Shown: positions 53,230 through 64,000, numbered from the stretch's first letter. The stretch is 64,000 nt of DNA from Tritrichomonas musculus (GCA_039105265.1 JAPFFF010000005.1:1-64000); one strand, 5' to 3'. The notes: a model not told the origin generated them from the letters alone. Made by a program: numbers and translations.

Positions 53230-54015
53230 ACCATGCCCTTTTATTCATTTTATTTATACAGTTTATCATTTAATTTAATTAATTTGTTCAGTGAATTATC
53301 AAGAGATTCTGAATGAAAATACAATGAATTGATTTTTACTTTAAATAAGCATATTGATTGAGTTTATTTTGGTATATTGTTGAAAAATAATGTACTGATT
53401 ACCCAAAATTTTGTAAGGACATTCAAATAATCGATTAATGAAATATTTGGTATTGAAGTAATAATCAAATGAACAAATGAATTAAAAGCCTTATTTTTTT
53501 GTTTTTTTTTTCTTTAAGTAATGGAATAAAGCAAAGTTAGAAAATATGAAAATTACAATGGTTTTGTTGGAGTCGCCTTTAGTCAAGAAAAAGGGGACTT
53601 CAACTGCATTTACACTAGTTTATCTGATGAAATTTCATTATTAAATGTTTGCTGAATTTTAGAGTAACCTTGAAGAATATTTATTGACATCATTTTCATC
53701 AAAAGAATATTTTCTTTCATTTTTATCATGCATAAATCTTTTTATTTATCATATTGATGGCGGAAAAAAAAACATTAAATTGATATTTAATGTATTATTT
53801 AGGAAAAATAAAAAGTATTAAAACCTTTTTTAAAAAATATTTCTTTTTTATTTTAATAAAAGTATTAAAATTCTTTTTTAAATTTAAAATAAATAGGATT
53901 TTTTATTTTTTGAGAAAGATATTTATGTTTTAAATTTTTTCTAGTACCTCTCAAATACTGAAAAACAAAGCAAATAAGAATTCAAATTTATTCGTATATC
54001 ATTAATTTATTTACC
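53230..54015. other. Intergenic region before the VPS13 gene
   Basis: AT-rich with poly-A and poly-T runs; nothing but the initiator near 54001 is recognised. Confidence 0.5.
53999..54004 (+). promoter_or_regulatory. Trichomonad initiator-like element
   Basis: TCATTA fits the trichomonad initiator TCA-Y-W-W with the A at 54001 as transcription start, 15 bp before the ATG at 54016, a usual distance in trichomonads. Confidence 0.4.
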
Positions 54016-57000
54016 ATGTCCAAAATAGCCAGCACCGTAGTAAAAATGATAATTTCTCATTATCTTGATAGTTACATTAATCCAGTTCAAAAATTACAGT
54101 TAAATGTTGGAATTACTGAAGGAAATGCTGAATTGAATAATGTGACCTTAAAGCCTACTGCGTTATCAACTCATCATTTACCTTTCACGGTTACAAACGG
54201 AAATGTTCAATCGATTAAATTCCAAATCCCATGGTTTTATTTAAAGAAAAAGCCATGTATCATTGAAATAGACGGAATTCATATTATTGCCAAATTTACA
54301 AAAACAATTAAACTTAAATCAGAATTAGAGATCAAAGAAAGCGTTTTGAAAGATTTAGAAGAGGCAGGCTTAGGTGATGAACAAATTCAATCGGCACTAT
54401 TTCAAGGTTTGTCATCTGTAGTCATTGCCAACTTAATAGTTAACATTAAAAATATTCATATTAGTATAGTAATTGATACCCCTGATCCAAATACAAAATA
54501 TGCAATTGGAATCATGTGCAATCAAATTGAATGCTTTACAATTAACGATAAAGGTGAGCAATCCTTTGTCAAGCCCGAAGCCAATATTTCCAAACGAATT
54601 AAAATTCATGATTTTTCAATTTATGCTGATTCACATCCAGAGCTACTTGATTTGCCAACAACTGAAGGAAAAGTTGATGATTTTTTACAAATGAGATACA
54701 AAGAGAATCACGAATATATTTTAGATTCATTTTCATTTTCTTCAGATTATGTAATTACAAAAGATCAGCTTAAAACCTATTCAAAAATGGAGAATTTGAT
54801 CGACCAAATTAGTTTCAAATTAACTCAAAGCCAAATGCCAGTTTTTGGCGAGTATTTGTTTCAATTTAATTTATTTCAACTAAGACAAAAATATTCTCTT
54901 TGTGGTCGTCCTCGTCATCCGCCAAATGAATCTGATAAAGATGATGAAGTTGAAGAGAAAAAAGCTTCATTAAAATGGTGGAACTTTTTGCATCAATGTA
55001 CGATTGAAAAACGATATCCAAACCGAATCAAAATACCAGAAACTCTTCTTATTTTAAAGAACAGAAATGAATATTACGATGTGTGGAAATTTAGGCAATC
55101 AATGTCGATTCAAGATTTTAAGAAGAATTCAAGATATCAAGAACTTAAATCAATTGAAAACAAACTGCCATTAAATTCAATTCTATTTTTACGCAATTAT
55201 TCGGATTATCGAATTAATAAAGAAAAGAAAGAAAAGCTGGTTGTTGATCAAAGCGACTTGGAAATGTTATCACAGACAAAAACTTATGAATCAAATATTG
55301 ACATCTCTCTTCTAATTAAAAGAATTATGTTTAATATTTATCAATCACCAAAAGATTCAAATCCAATTTTAACTTTTGATGCAAATGAATTAAATAGCAA
55401 GTTCAATCAATCATTTGATAATTCTGTCGCTTTTTCTTTGATTTGTAAAGCAATGAAAATTTATTCTAAAGAAAAAGTTATTTTTCAACAAGATTCTGAA
55501 AATAGAGATTCAGTTGAATTCAATTATAAAAATAATTCAGACACCAAAGAAAAATATGTTGATATTATTGCTTCAACTCCATTTATAAACGTTGATCTTA
55601 AGTTTTTATATAGATTAAAAGTAATGCTTTATGATAATGGATTCAATAAATGTCCTTCTTCAAGTTATTTTTCATTCAGTAAAAAGATTGCTGAAATCAT
55701 GACCGAAGAATCTAATAAATATACGCCTTATATGATTCGAAAAGGCCAATATGCTGACATGATTTTACAGAAGAAATGTGATGAATATCCTTTCATGAAG
55801 ATAAAAATGCAATTATTATCGCCAAGAGTTCAAATTCAAGGAGCCAAATTGTCATTCAAAATGAAAGAAATTGATTTAGAATCATTTCCAATTCATGGGA
55901 GATCTGCAGATCAAATTGAAACACTTTATTCTAATTATTTGATTAAATGTACTGATTTCACAATTGGACTTGGTGAGAATGAAATATTAAAGCCTGTTAC
56001 AATTAATTTCAATTTAGGTTGGGTCATATTTCCGGTTGAATGGTTAGATAAATTCAAAATTGCTTTAAATGTTTCTTCTATTGCTGTTGTTTTCACTAAA
56101 GATACATATCGTGAAATTGTATCTGGAATTACACAATTGCTTAAATTATCTCAAGAATATGAGCAAAAAGAAGTTCAAAAAGCACTAAAGACACAAAAGG
56201 AAGAAAAAACAGTTGAAAAAATAATGGAAAATGTAAATGTGGAAAATCTTTCAACTAATTTTGCAACAAAAGTATCAATTGTTTTTAATAATATTTCATT
56301 GGAACTTGTTACTGTTGGTAAATTTGATATTGTTAACTTTGAAACCCAAATTACAATTGGTTCCAACGGTTTAGGACTTGATCTTCGTGTACAAAATATT
56401 ATTTGTAATTCTCTTAAAGACAAATATATTTTCTTTGATATAAATGAGACTGAATCTGATAATCATTTCCTTAAAGAAAATAATGCAATTGTATGCCAAT
56501 ATACATTGTTTTTTGATAAAGCAATTAAAATGAACATGTCGATCAATTCTCCAACAATTATTATTGATTTTGGGTGGATTGAATCAACTCTAGACTTTTT
56601 CAAACATGCTGATATAAAAGCTTTAATGCATTTTTATCAACAGCCACCAGAAATTATAAATGAAGTAGACACAGCAATAATTGAAACAGTAATGACAAGT
56701 TCAATTGAATTCCAATTACTTAAGCCAACATTCAAAGTTATTCTTCCTGCATTAAATAAATTCAAAGATGATGTCGAGTTAACTCTTAATATTGATTATA
56801 TTTCTTATGGTGGAATTGAAAGTGAAACAGAAGGAAAGCAAAATAAATTATTGAAGATGCCAACTTTCAGTTTTGAATGGAAGAAAAGACTAGAAGCAAA
56901 TATTACCAATTTTTCTGTTTTATTGGGTGACTCAATTTCATTGTTTTTTGATCATTTAACAATCTTCGATGTCATTGAAAATAAGAAAAATATTGAAATA

Positions 57001-57579
57001 ATACCTTTATGTAAGCAAGATGAAAGCAATTCATTTTCTAAGCCATTCTTGACAATGAAAATTGATAATAATGAAATTGATACAACAGTTTTTGATTTTA
57101 GTATTTTGTTTGATGTCAATTCTTACATGATTCCTGAATTAATTTTATCATTACTTAAATCTTCTGTGATTGCTAAAATAGTTTCATCTTTCATCGATGA
57201 AACCGAAATTTCAGCGCCTAAAATTGAAGAAAAACCTGATGAAAAACAAGATTCATCTAAATACAAAGTACATTTGCCTAATGCTAATGTTATTCTTATT
57301 GATAATGATGTTAAGCTTAATTCACATTTTAATGGCTTATTCAATCTTGATTCATATGTTAATCATGTTTTTTTTAAAGAATTAAGTTTATCTTTCAGTG
57401 AAAAAGAAAGCAATTTTGCTCCAATTTTTGAAAATATAACATTTGAATTTGGAATTAATAAAGGCACTTTGCTTTTTTCATTAAATGATACAAATGCATA
57501 TGTAAGTCCATCTGATATAATAGATGTAATGAATGTTAATAGTTATGAATTTGTATTCAAACTTTTCTCATCAGCTTGA
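54016..57579 (+). CDS. VPS13-like lipid-transfer protein, N-terminal half (1187 codons)
   Basis: ATG start, with a TCATTA initiator 15 bp upstream. Residues 1-110 match the chorein N-terminal domain (YLDSYINPVQKLQLNVGITE, NGNVQSIKFQIPWFYLKKKP). The remainder is long beta-groove sequence that in VPS13 channels phospholipids between membranes at contact sites. The frame ends at TGA 57577-57579 and overlaps a second frame that continues the same protein by +1 shift. Together they code for about 2,540 residues, a plausible full VPS13. Confidence 0.8.
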   Translation: MSKIASTVVKMIISHYLDSYINPVQKLQLNVGITEGNAELNNVTLKPTALSTHHLPFTVTNGNVQSIKFQIPWFYLKKKPCIIEIDGIHIIAKFTKTIKLKSELEIKESVLKDLEEAGLGDEQIQSALFQGLSSVVIANLIVNIKNIHISIVIDTPDPNTKYAIGIMCNQIECFTINDKGEQSFVKPEANISKRIKIHDFSIYADSHPELLDLPTTEGKVDDFLQMRYKENHEYILDSFSFSSDYVITKDQLKTYSKMENLIDQISFKLTQSQMPVFGEYLFQFNLFQLRQKYSLCGRPRHPPNESDKDDEVEEKKASLKWWNFLHQCTIEKRYPNRIKIPETLLILKNRNEYYDVWKFRQSMSIQDFKKNSRYQELKSIENKLPLNSILFLRNYSDYRINKEKKEKLVVDQSDLEMLSQTKTYESNIDISLLIKRIMFNIYQSPKDSNPILTFDANELNSKFNQSFDNSVAFSLICKAMKIYSKEKVIFQQDSENRDSVEFNYKNNSDTKEKYVDIIASTPFINVDLKFLYRLKVMLYDNGFNKCPSSSYFSFSKKIAEIMTEESNKYTPYMIRKGQYADMILQKKCDEYPFMKIKMQLLSPRVQIQGAKLSFKMKEIDLESFPIHGRSADQIETLYSNYLIKCTDFTIGLGENEILKPVTINFNLGWVIFPVEWLDKFKIALNVSSIAVVFTKDTYREIVSGITQLLKLSQEYEQKEVQKALKTQKEEKTVEKIMENVNVENLSTNFATKVSIVFNNISLELVTVGKFDIVNFETQITIGSNGLGLDLRVQNIICNSLKDKYIFFDINETESDNHFLKENNAIVCQYTLFFDKAIKMNMSINSPTIIIDFGWIESTLDFFKHADIKALMHFYQQPPEIINEVDTAIIETVMTSSIEFQLLKPTFKVILPALNKFKDDVELTLNIDYISYGGIESETEGKQNKLLKMPTFSFEWKKRLEANITNFSVLLGDSISLFFDHLTIFDVIENKKNIEIIPLCKQDESNSFSKPFLTMKIDNNEIDTTVFDFSILFDVNSYMIPELILSLLKSSVIAKIVSSFIDETEISAPKIEEKPDEKQDSSKYKVHLPNANVILIDNDVKLNSHFNGLFNLDSYVNHVFFKELSLSFSEKESNFAPIFENITFEFGINKGTLLFSLNDTNAYVSPSDIIDVMNVNSYEFVFKLFSSA

Positions 57580-60500
57580 TTATTCTAGAGCAGAAGCCGA
57601 ACCAACTGATAATGAATCCAATCCAATTGAAAACGTTTGTCTATCGAATGGTAAAGTAGTTTTAGAATTCTGTGAAGATAACAGAACAACAGAAATACCT
57701 TTTCCTTTTCTAAGGCTTATATTAAAATCAAATTCAACTAATGTTTCATTAAAAAAAGCTCCATCTTTCTTTCTACTTGGATTTCAAATTGATATCTTCA
57801 ACAAAAACACGCAAAGATGGGATTTGTTAGTTGAGCCATTGGAAATATATTTGTCTTATACTAATACGAAGAATTATAATTTAGAAATTAAAGAAAAAAT
57901 GAATGTTGTTCTTTCACATGCAATTTTGAATCAAATTTGCCAATTCCAATTTGAAAGACAATCAATTGATCACAAGAATGTTTTGCCGAGCTTTTTAATT
58001 GAAAACAACACGCATGATATATGTGAATTTATTTACAATGATAAAAAAGATAATATGGTGATTCCACCAAAATGCACAACAGCATTGAGAAAGTTGGAAC
58101 CATTCAAATTCATGGAAACGGTTATTGATCCATTGAATTTCTATTCACCACAATTCATTTCAAACAAATATTCACTTTCTATCTTTATAAAAGGCAAAAA
58201 ACGGCATGTTTCAATTAATGCACCACTTTTACTTAAAAACAAAAGTGATGTCAACTTGTTTTATCAAGAAAGACATACTGGAAAGGTTATTGAATTGAAT
58301 AAGAAATCAATTACACCATTGTTTAAATTGACTGCTGAATTTGCAATTTATGGTAAAAATCCAGCAAAAACACCAAATGCAATTAATTTGTTTAAATTGA
58401 AAGAAAAGAAACAGTTGGATATAGCTGTTTTCGTTGAAGATAAAATATATCATTTCTATTTGTCAATTAAATTTACCAAAAAACGAGGAATTGTTATGTT
58501 AAAGATTGCTCCTAAATTTATAATTCGTAATAATCACATATTTCCAATTGATTTCACTGTTAATGATACACAAGAAATAAGAATCCCGCCAAAATCAACA
58601 GAATATATGAATCAAATTGATTTCGATTCATCTTTCAATTTCTTCATTGAAGTTGGTAGATACGTCTCACCAACAACGAAATTAAACCTTAAAAATAACA
58701 CTCACATGGCAGTTTATTTAGGAATAGATTCTGCTTTTTCACTTAGATATGATAAAGAAATTGATAAAGGTGTTTTTAAAGAAATTATTACTCTTCAGCC
58801 ACCTCTTTTAGTTAAAAATCAGACGGATCTTCCTGTTACAATATTTGATCACCATAATGAACCAATTCTCACACTTAAAACGAAGAATTCTGAAGATTTT
58901 TTCGGTCCACGTGACTTTTTGAAAGACAATAAAATTCGATTATCATTTCAAATTGAAGGTTACGAAAAAAGTGATATTTTTGACACAACTATTGGACGTA
59001 AAGAAATGTTTCTTAAATCACTTGAAAATAATCTTTATATACCAATAGCTTTGCTTATATCAATTGGAGCAACTGGTATAATTCATTTGAAAATTGATCA
59101 TCTTATTTATATTCGAAATGAATCAACTGATGCATTTTATTTCCAACCAGATGAAGCAATAAAAACAAAAATCAAAAGTCTTGATATAAATCCATCACAA
59201 ACGAAACCTGTTTTATTCTGTACACCTGAATTGGATTTCATTTTCAGTATTGATAAAATTGAACAAGAAATTATTTCTATTAATTTACAAAACACTTTAG
59301 AAAATAGAAATAAATTTGCTACTTTGTTTATAAATCAATATGATATGAAAATAGAAAATCAACATATTCTTTCTGTTGATTTTAAAACATCTTCAACACT
59401 TGCTGGTTATTTGATTGAAATTAAAAATTGTGTGTTTCCACAACCTCTTGTTTTAACGAATCTTTTAGGTGAAAAAAATGAATCTCAAAAAGGTGAAATT
59501 GTTGTTTACTATGGATCTCATTCGCAAAAAATAGTAAAGCCAATGTCAACGTCAATTATTAGTTCAAGAGATCTTGTTGGTCAAAAACTGAAAATTTCTT
59601 GTTACAATAGAAAAATTAAAGTAAATTTGACAAAGTTCACTGAACCAACTGAAAATATACTAGAAATGGAAGATATTAAACTCACTGTTTTTACAAAACT
59701 AGTTTGTCTTGAAAATGGTTCACATATGATTATAGTATCAAATGAAATTGAGAACAAACCAAATAGATTTAACTTATTTTCAACTCATGAAATTTCGTTT
59801 GGTTTGACAATTCCATTTATTTCATTGAATTTAATTGATGATCAAATGCGAGAATTATCTTTGATTGGATTACAAAATACATCGATTAAATGTCAATTTA
59901 CCAAAGATACAGTTGAATGTGATCTTCAAATTGATCTATTTCAAATAGATGATATGTACCCTGACACAATTGTGCCTGTTGCTGTTTTCAATTCATCTCC
60001 GCCATTTATTTCATTAAAAGTGATTAAAGAAAATGCGAACATGATATTTGATCTTATTGAATTGAAAATGAAACCATTGACATTTTATATTGATATTAAT
60101 TATATTGCTGAACTTTTCAACTTCTTTACAACAATTAAAAAGAAGGAAAGAGATGAAACTGTTGAAGTTAAAGCTACTTCAAATCGATCATCAATTCCGA
60201 TTCTAATTAAGAAACTTTTTATTGATAAAATTGATATTCATGCATCTGCATCAAGTCAAACTGATAGACCCAAATTTCATCCATTTCCTTATGACTTTAT
60301 TATAGATGTTATTCCTTCTGTTGCAAGTATTCATATTGATCGAAATCAATTCACAAAAAGTAATTTAACTTCTGATAATAAAGTACTTAATAAAATGTTA
60401 AAAGATTATTATAATCCATTAGTTAATGAGCTTAAAGGTCTTGTTGCTGCTCATTCTATATCATTTGCATTTGTAGGTCTATCAAATGCAATTCATAAAA

Positions 60501-61642
60501 TGAATAGTCAAACAAAAATTGATGTGGCTTTCAATCAAGAAAAAGGAAAAGTTGTTCAACGTGGCTTCCAGCAATTTGGTAAAGGCTTACTTAACGGTGT
60601 TACAGGCATAATAATGAAGCCTGTAAAAGGACTTAAAAAAGATGGAGCTAAAGGATTTTTCATTGGACTTGGAAAAGGAGTTGGTGGCATTATTACTGAT
60701 CCACTTGCAGGTGTAATTGATGCCTCTAATGGAATTGTTGGAGAAATTAAGAATGCATTAAGTGAATCACGTGATTCAATGCGATTCCCTCGTGTATTCA
60801 ATAATATTCAAATACAAGAATATGATGATATTAGTGCAGTCTGTCAACTTCAATATCAAAGACATATTAAGAATTATAATGATTGTTTTGTATTCTTTGT
60901 TAAAGGTGAAGATAAATATATTGGAATTACTGAATCTTTTGTAGCTTTGCTTGTTCTTAATACACAAAGTAAAAAGCCATCTAAAAAATATAAAGTTCAT
61001 AATTTAAGATCAATTGGTGATATTGAAAGTGTTAATTCATTTAATAAATTCTTAATCATTCAGTTCAAGGATGAATTTGTAATTGATATTGAATGTCAAT
61101 CAAATGAAATTGCTGATATCGCTACTAAAATTATCGTTTCAAGAAGTTATTATAATAACTATTCAAGCAATGCTGCAAGTATGACCAAAATGGCATCAAC
61201 AGATTTCGTAATTGATGATGGTGAAAAAAGAGAAACAAAACAAGTTTGTGTCATTGCTGATGGATTTTACAGCCTTAAAAATTCAACTGGTAAATATGTA
61301 ACAAATGATAAAGAATACATGCCACTTGTTGCAAATAGAGGTTCTGCAAAAGGCTGGGAAAAATTCAAAATCACAAATAATGATGATGGAACTATTTCTT
61401 TCTTATCTTGTAAAAATAATAAATTCGTTTCTGTTGGAAGTAAATCAAAGCTTTTTGCTAATGCTACTAAAATTGGTCAAAATGAAAAATTCAGTGTGAC
61501 TAAAGTTGATGATAAACATTTCAGCTTTATTTCAATGAAAACAAGACAATATGTTTCTGCTGATAGAAATCATTTTGCTCATTTATATGCAAATCGTGAT
61601 GTTGCAAAAGGTTGGGAAAAATTCGAATTAGTTCCACGTTAA
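57533..61642 (+). CDS. VPS13-like protein, C-terminal half with a terminal beta-trefoil
   Basis: Continues the previous frame after a +1 shift; the ATG at 57533 is in the overlap and probably not used. It holds the middle beta-rich region (including LLVKNQTDLPVTIF, an SHR-BD type strand), and at about residues 1000-1090 the VPS13 C-terminal part (GVTGIIMKPVKGLKKDGAKG, GVGGIITDPLAGVIDA) typical of ATG2/VPS13 proteins. A PH-like part follows. The last 135 residues form a fascin/ricin-like beta-trefoil with repeated NRGSAKGWEKFKI and NRDVAKGWEKFEL, which is not in yeast VPS13. The frameshift sits at GCT TGA TTA. It may be an assembly error or a mutation; programmed shifting is a less likely option. 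Confidence 0.8.
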   Translation: MLIVMNLYSNFSHQLDYSRAEAEPTDNESNPIENVCLSNGKVVLEFCEDNRTTEIPFPFLRLILKSNSTNVSLKKAPSFFLLGFQIDIFNKNTQRWDLLVEPLEIYLSYTNTKNYNLEIKEKMNVVLSHAILNQICQFQFERQSIDHKNVLPSFLIENNTHDICEFIYNDKKDNMVIPPKCTTALRKLEPFKFMETVIDPLNFYSPQFISNKYSLSIFIKGKKRHVSINAPLLLKNKSDVNLFYQERHTGKVIELNKKSITPLFKLTAEFAIYGKNPAKTPNAINLFKLKEKKQLDIAVFVEDKIYHFYLSIKFTKKRGIVMLKIAPKFIIRNNHIFPIDFTVNDTQEIRIPPKSTEYMNQIDFDSSFNFFIEVGRYVSPTTKLNLKNNTHMAVYLGIDSAFSLRYDKEIDKGVFKEIITLQPPLLVKNQTDLPVTIFDHHNEPILTLKTKNSEDFFGPRDFLKDNKIRLSFQIEGYEKSDIFDTTIGRKEMFLKSLENNLYIPIALLISIGATGIIHLKIDHLIYIRNESTDAFYFQPDEAIKTKIKSLDINPSQTKPVLFCTPELDFIFSIDKIEQEIISINLQNTLENRNKFATLFINQYDMKIENQHILSVDFKTSSTLAGYLIEIKNCVFPQPLVLTNLLGEKNESQKGEIVVYYGSHSQKIVKPMSTSIISSRDLVGQKLKISCYNRKIKVNLTKFTEPTENILEMEDIKLTVFTKLVCLENGSHMIIVSNEIENKPNRFNLFSTHEISFGLTIPFISLNLIDDQMRELSLIGLQNTSIKCQFTKDTVECDLQIDLFQIDDMYPDTIVPVAVFNSSPPFISLKVIKENANMIFDLIELKMKPLTFYIDINYIAELFNFFTTIKKKERDETVEVKATSNRSSIPILIKKLFIDKIDIHASASSQTDRPKFHPFPYDFIIDVIPSVASIHIDRNQFTKSNLTSDNKVLNKMLKDYYNPLVNELKGLVAAHSISFAFVGLSNAIHKMNSQTKIDVAFNQEKGKVVQRGFQQFGKGLLNGVTGIIMKPVKGLKKDGAKGFFIGLGKGVGGIITDPLAGVIDASNGIVGEIKNALSESRDSMRFPRVFNNIQIQEYDDISAVCQLQYQRHIKNYNDCFVFFVKGEDKYIGITESFVALLVLNTQSKKPSKKYKVHNLRSIGDIESVNSFNKFLIIQFKDEFVIDIECQSNEIADIATKIIVSRSYYNNYSSNAASMTKMASTDFVIDDGEKRETKQVCVIADGFYSLKNSTGKYVTNDKEYMPLVANRGSAKGWEKFKITNNDDGTISFLSCKNNKFVSVGSKSKLFANATKIGQNEKFSVTKVDDKHFSFISMKTRQYVSADRNHFAHLYANRDVAKGWEKFELVPR

Positions 61643-61790
61643 TTTTAATTATTTAAAGATTTAATAATTCATGATTTCATTATTCACTAAGAAATATATA
61701 ATAAATTTGCTTTCTTGATGTTTGGTTTCTTTCATTATATAAAATATTTTATCTTTGATTCTTTGTGAGAATCGTAACCTCTTTCAAATC

Positions 61791-61823
<33 letters not shown>

Positions 61824-61838
61824 CTATTTTTTCATATA
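61643..61838. other. 3' flank of the VPS13 gene with a long T-run
   Basis: Includes a T-run of about 26 at 61797-61823, then TATA before the MITE. No gene. Confidence 0.4.
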
Positions 61839-62738
61839 CAGGGTGGTCAAAAAGTCTGTTCGTCAATCATTATTTTAATGAATATTAAATATTTGTTTAT
61901 TATATCTATATATTATAATAGATAATTTTTATAGTAATCAATAACTTAAAAAAATATTCCAATAGGCGCTTCACATATATTTTTCTAATTGAATTTTATA
62001 AAGCATATCAAATTTTCAATTGTCTTATTAAAATTGATATTTTCAATAGTTAAAAATCATTCTATATTCATAAAAACATGATATATAAAAAGTTTAAATT
62101 GTATATTATTATATATATTAATAAATAAATATAAATATTATTTATGAATTAGATTCAACTATTTTATCATTATTCCAAAAATTTTGGAATACTGAAAAAG
62201 TTCAAATTTTGCATATATAAGAATCAATCAAACAATTTAAACTGATAATTGGAATAAATATTTAATAAATATATATATTCAAATAGTATAGATGCATATA
62301 TATTAAAATATAGAAATAAATTCAGTAAAATCCAATATTAGGTTTTTTATAATACTTTTTAATCAAAATAGATGAATGTATGTATGGTTTGAAGTTTATT
62401 CATCATTTTATGGTTCAAACCCAAATAATTATTTTCAAAATATATGTCAATATTATCTTCTTAAACTAAGCTTAATATTATATTATTTTGATGAATGAAA
62501 TAGAATCACATTCTGAAATACATTAAATTTTTCTCAATATATTTCCCAAAATACCAAAAAATATAAACGTATACTATTTTTTGAATTAATTTTTTAAAAG
62601 TTAATTAAAAAGATTTTCAACAATAAATAATATACTTTTATTACTTATAATTCAAAGAATATATGTATATAATATGAAATAGTAATGCTAACTATACATT
62701 GTAAAAAACCCTGACGAACAGACTTTTTGACCACCCTG
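61839..62738. mobile_element. 900-bp mariner-type MITE
   Basis: TIRs start CAGGGTGGTCAAAAAGTC and continue for 27 bp with perfect matching to the other end; a TA dinucleotide flanks both ends (61837-61838 and 62739-62740). This is the pattern of Tc1/mariner elements. The interior is AT-rich with no transposase, so it is non-autonomous; a mariner element elsewhere would have to supply transposase. Confidence 0.85.
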
Positions 62739-62740
62739 TA

Positions 62741-63149
62741 TATTAGGTGTCTGTTCTTTGAGTAATTAGAGTTCATCATTTTTCAATGGTATTTGTTGTT
62801 ATTGTATTGAAAATAATAGTTTTGTATTTTTCATTTTGAATGTCATCATTTTCTTTTCAATAAATGCTAATAAAGAGTTCCCAAAAATAATAATATTCTT
62901 TTTTTAACCATTCAAATTTCACAAAATCACCAATATTGAAGAGATGTTTTAATATATATGTATAAATATATAATTAATAGAATCAAAGAGCTTAACAAAT
63001 TTTAAAATGATAAATTGATTATGTTCTTTTGTTATATAATAAATTGTTTTATGAAAAAAAAAAAAAACAAAAGCATATTCATTTATAAATTTTTATTAAT
63101 GAAGTTTAAATTAATTTAATTACTCATAGAAAGACACTTATTGAAAAAA
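62741..63149. other. AT-rich intergenic stretch
   Basis: No open frame or repeat of note seen on either strand, apart from A/T runs. Confidence 0.4.
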
Positions 63150-64000
63150 TCATGCATTTCTGTGATCAAATAAAAGTCGAGTGATTTCTTTGTTATGAAG
63201 ATGAAAAGCTAGATCAAAAGCATTATTGATATTTAAATATTCAAAAAAGAATTGCATTAATAAAAGAAGTGTTTTAAAAATAGGATTGAAATATTGGATT
63301 TTGAAATGTTATTAATAGCATCAATATCTAATTTTATTTGAATTATGAAATATGCAATGTTATTAAAACATGTATTTCAAACTTTATAAAAAGAATGTTC
63401 TTAAAATGAATGGAGTATCAATATCAATTTGTTTACTTGATAATAAAATTTTAACCATTTCAATATCTTGTTTTTTAACTGCCACGTACAAAGCTGTTTT
63501 ATCAAATAAATAAAATGAAATTGTATTAAAAATTTTACTGTTTTTAAATGTAATTAAAATATTTTTATGTTTTGAACTTTATCAAAATTGATGTATATAA
63601 ACTCCATTAAAGCATTTGATCTATAAAATATAATAAAAACAATTGTTATTAAATTTGATAAATAAAAAAGTTAATTAAAATGCATAAAACGTTGAGATCT
63701 GTACGGTCACATGCTACTAGAACTTTAACAATATCTTTTTTATCTTTTTCAACTGCAATTTGTAATGCTGTTTTATGAATTGATGATGTCAAACTTTTTT
63801 AAAATAAATAATTTAGAAACATAATAAAAAAAAATGAATTTTTTTATAATTTTATTTAAAAAAATATTGGCATAATTGTATGAAAAATATTTTTTTTTAA
63901 TTTCATTAAAACATTAATGTTCAGAATTTCATTCAAATTATTAAGCATTTGAAATATTATTTAAAGTAAATTATCAAATTTTATAAATATTTTCACATTT
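63150..64000 (-). pseudogene. Decayed ankyrin-type gene, running off the window
   Basis: Reading the minus strand, ankyrin pieces are seen in order but not in one frame: around 63785-63690 KTALQIAVEKDKKDIVKVL, around 63500-63420 DKTALYVAVKKQDIEMVKIL with the following SSKQIDID, and around 63230-63150 NNAFDLAFHLHNKEITRLLF. Stops and shifts separate them. A stretch near 63930-63900 (ILNINVLMK) looks like an earlier unit end. The gene's 5' part lies beyond the window, if it exists. Confidence 0.65.

Noticed and set aside
57533-57579. Spliceosomal intron at the VPS13 frame change
   Set aside because: No trichomonad-type 5' site or branch/3' site is visible, and the frames overlap.
1-64000. CRISPR arrays
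   Set aside because: The regular arrays have no unique spacers between repeats; they are tandem satellites in a eukaryotic genome.

Overview
The window comes from a very AT-rich eukaryotic genome that is almost certainly a parabasalid (trichomonad), probably Tritrichomonas or a relative. The reasons are intronless genes, BspA-like leucine-rich repeat proteins, ankyrin proteins of the trichomonad type, a 22.6-kb Maverick/Polinton, a Mutator-like element with long terminal inverted repeats (TIRs), and a mariner-type MITE. The species cannot be fixed from the sequence alone. No tRNA, rRNA or CRISPR array was recognised.

Layout. 1-622 is the start of an unrecognised gene on the minus strand. 997-11698 is a Mutator-like DNA transposon (MULE) with an apparently intact 692-aa transposase between two inverted arrays of a 135-bp tandem repeat (21 copies left, 36 right). 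About 11758-37264, once the Maverick is set aside, is an older inverted-repeat unit of about 2.9 kb that encloses a decayed BspA-like gene. 11868-34496 is a Maverick inserted into the left arm of that unit, with about 636-bp TIRs and an AAATA target duplication. It carries a protein-primed DNA polymerase, an integrase, a packaging ATPase, a major capsid candidate, a fibre-like protein and several small virion-protein candidates. It looks whole and young apart from one further element (12535-16306, with 12-bp and 122-bp satellites) lodged in its left side.

38022-64000 is host sequence: a type I membrane protein, a decayed dynein heavy chain, a decayed coiled-coil/kinase gene, an ankyrin/LRR chimera next to an ankyrin-type gene, a 725-bp MITE with a perfect 9-bp target duplication, a 757-aa ankyrin protein, a VPS13 lipid-transfer protein with a C-terminal beta-trefoil (split over two overlapping frames), a 900-bp mariner-type MITE, and a decayed ankyrin gene running off the window.

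How it fits together. The left 37 kb is a stack of insertions with relative ages readable from the sequence: BspA inverted-repeat unit oldest, then the Maverick inside it, then the satellite-rich element inside the Maverick; the MULE sits just outside the left edge of the BspA unit. Within the Maverick, polymerase and integrase are replication and integration functions, while the block from about 22.4 to 33.8 kb is morphogenesis (fibre, capsid, small amphipathic proteins, ATPase). Several Maverick genes share a short upstream sequence that is probably the element's own promoter.
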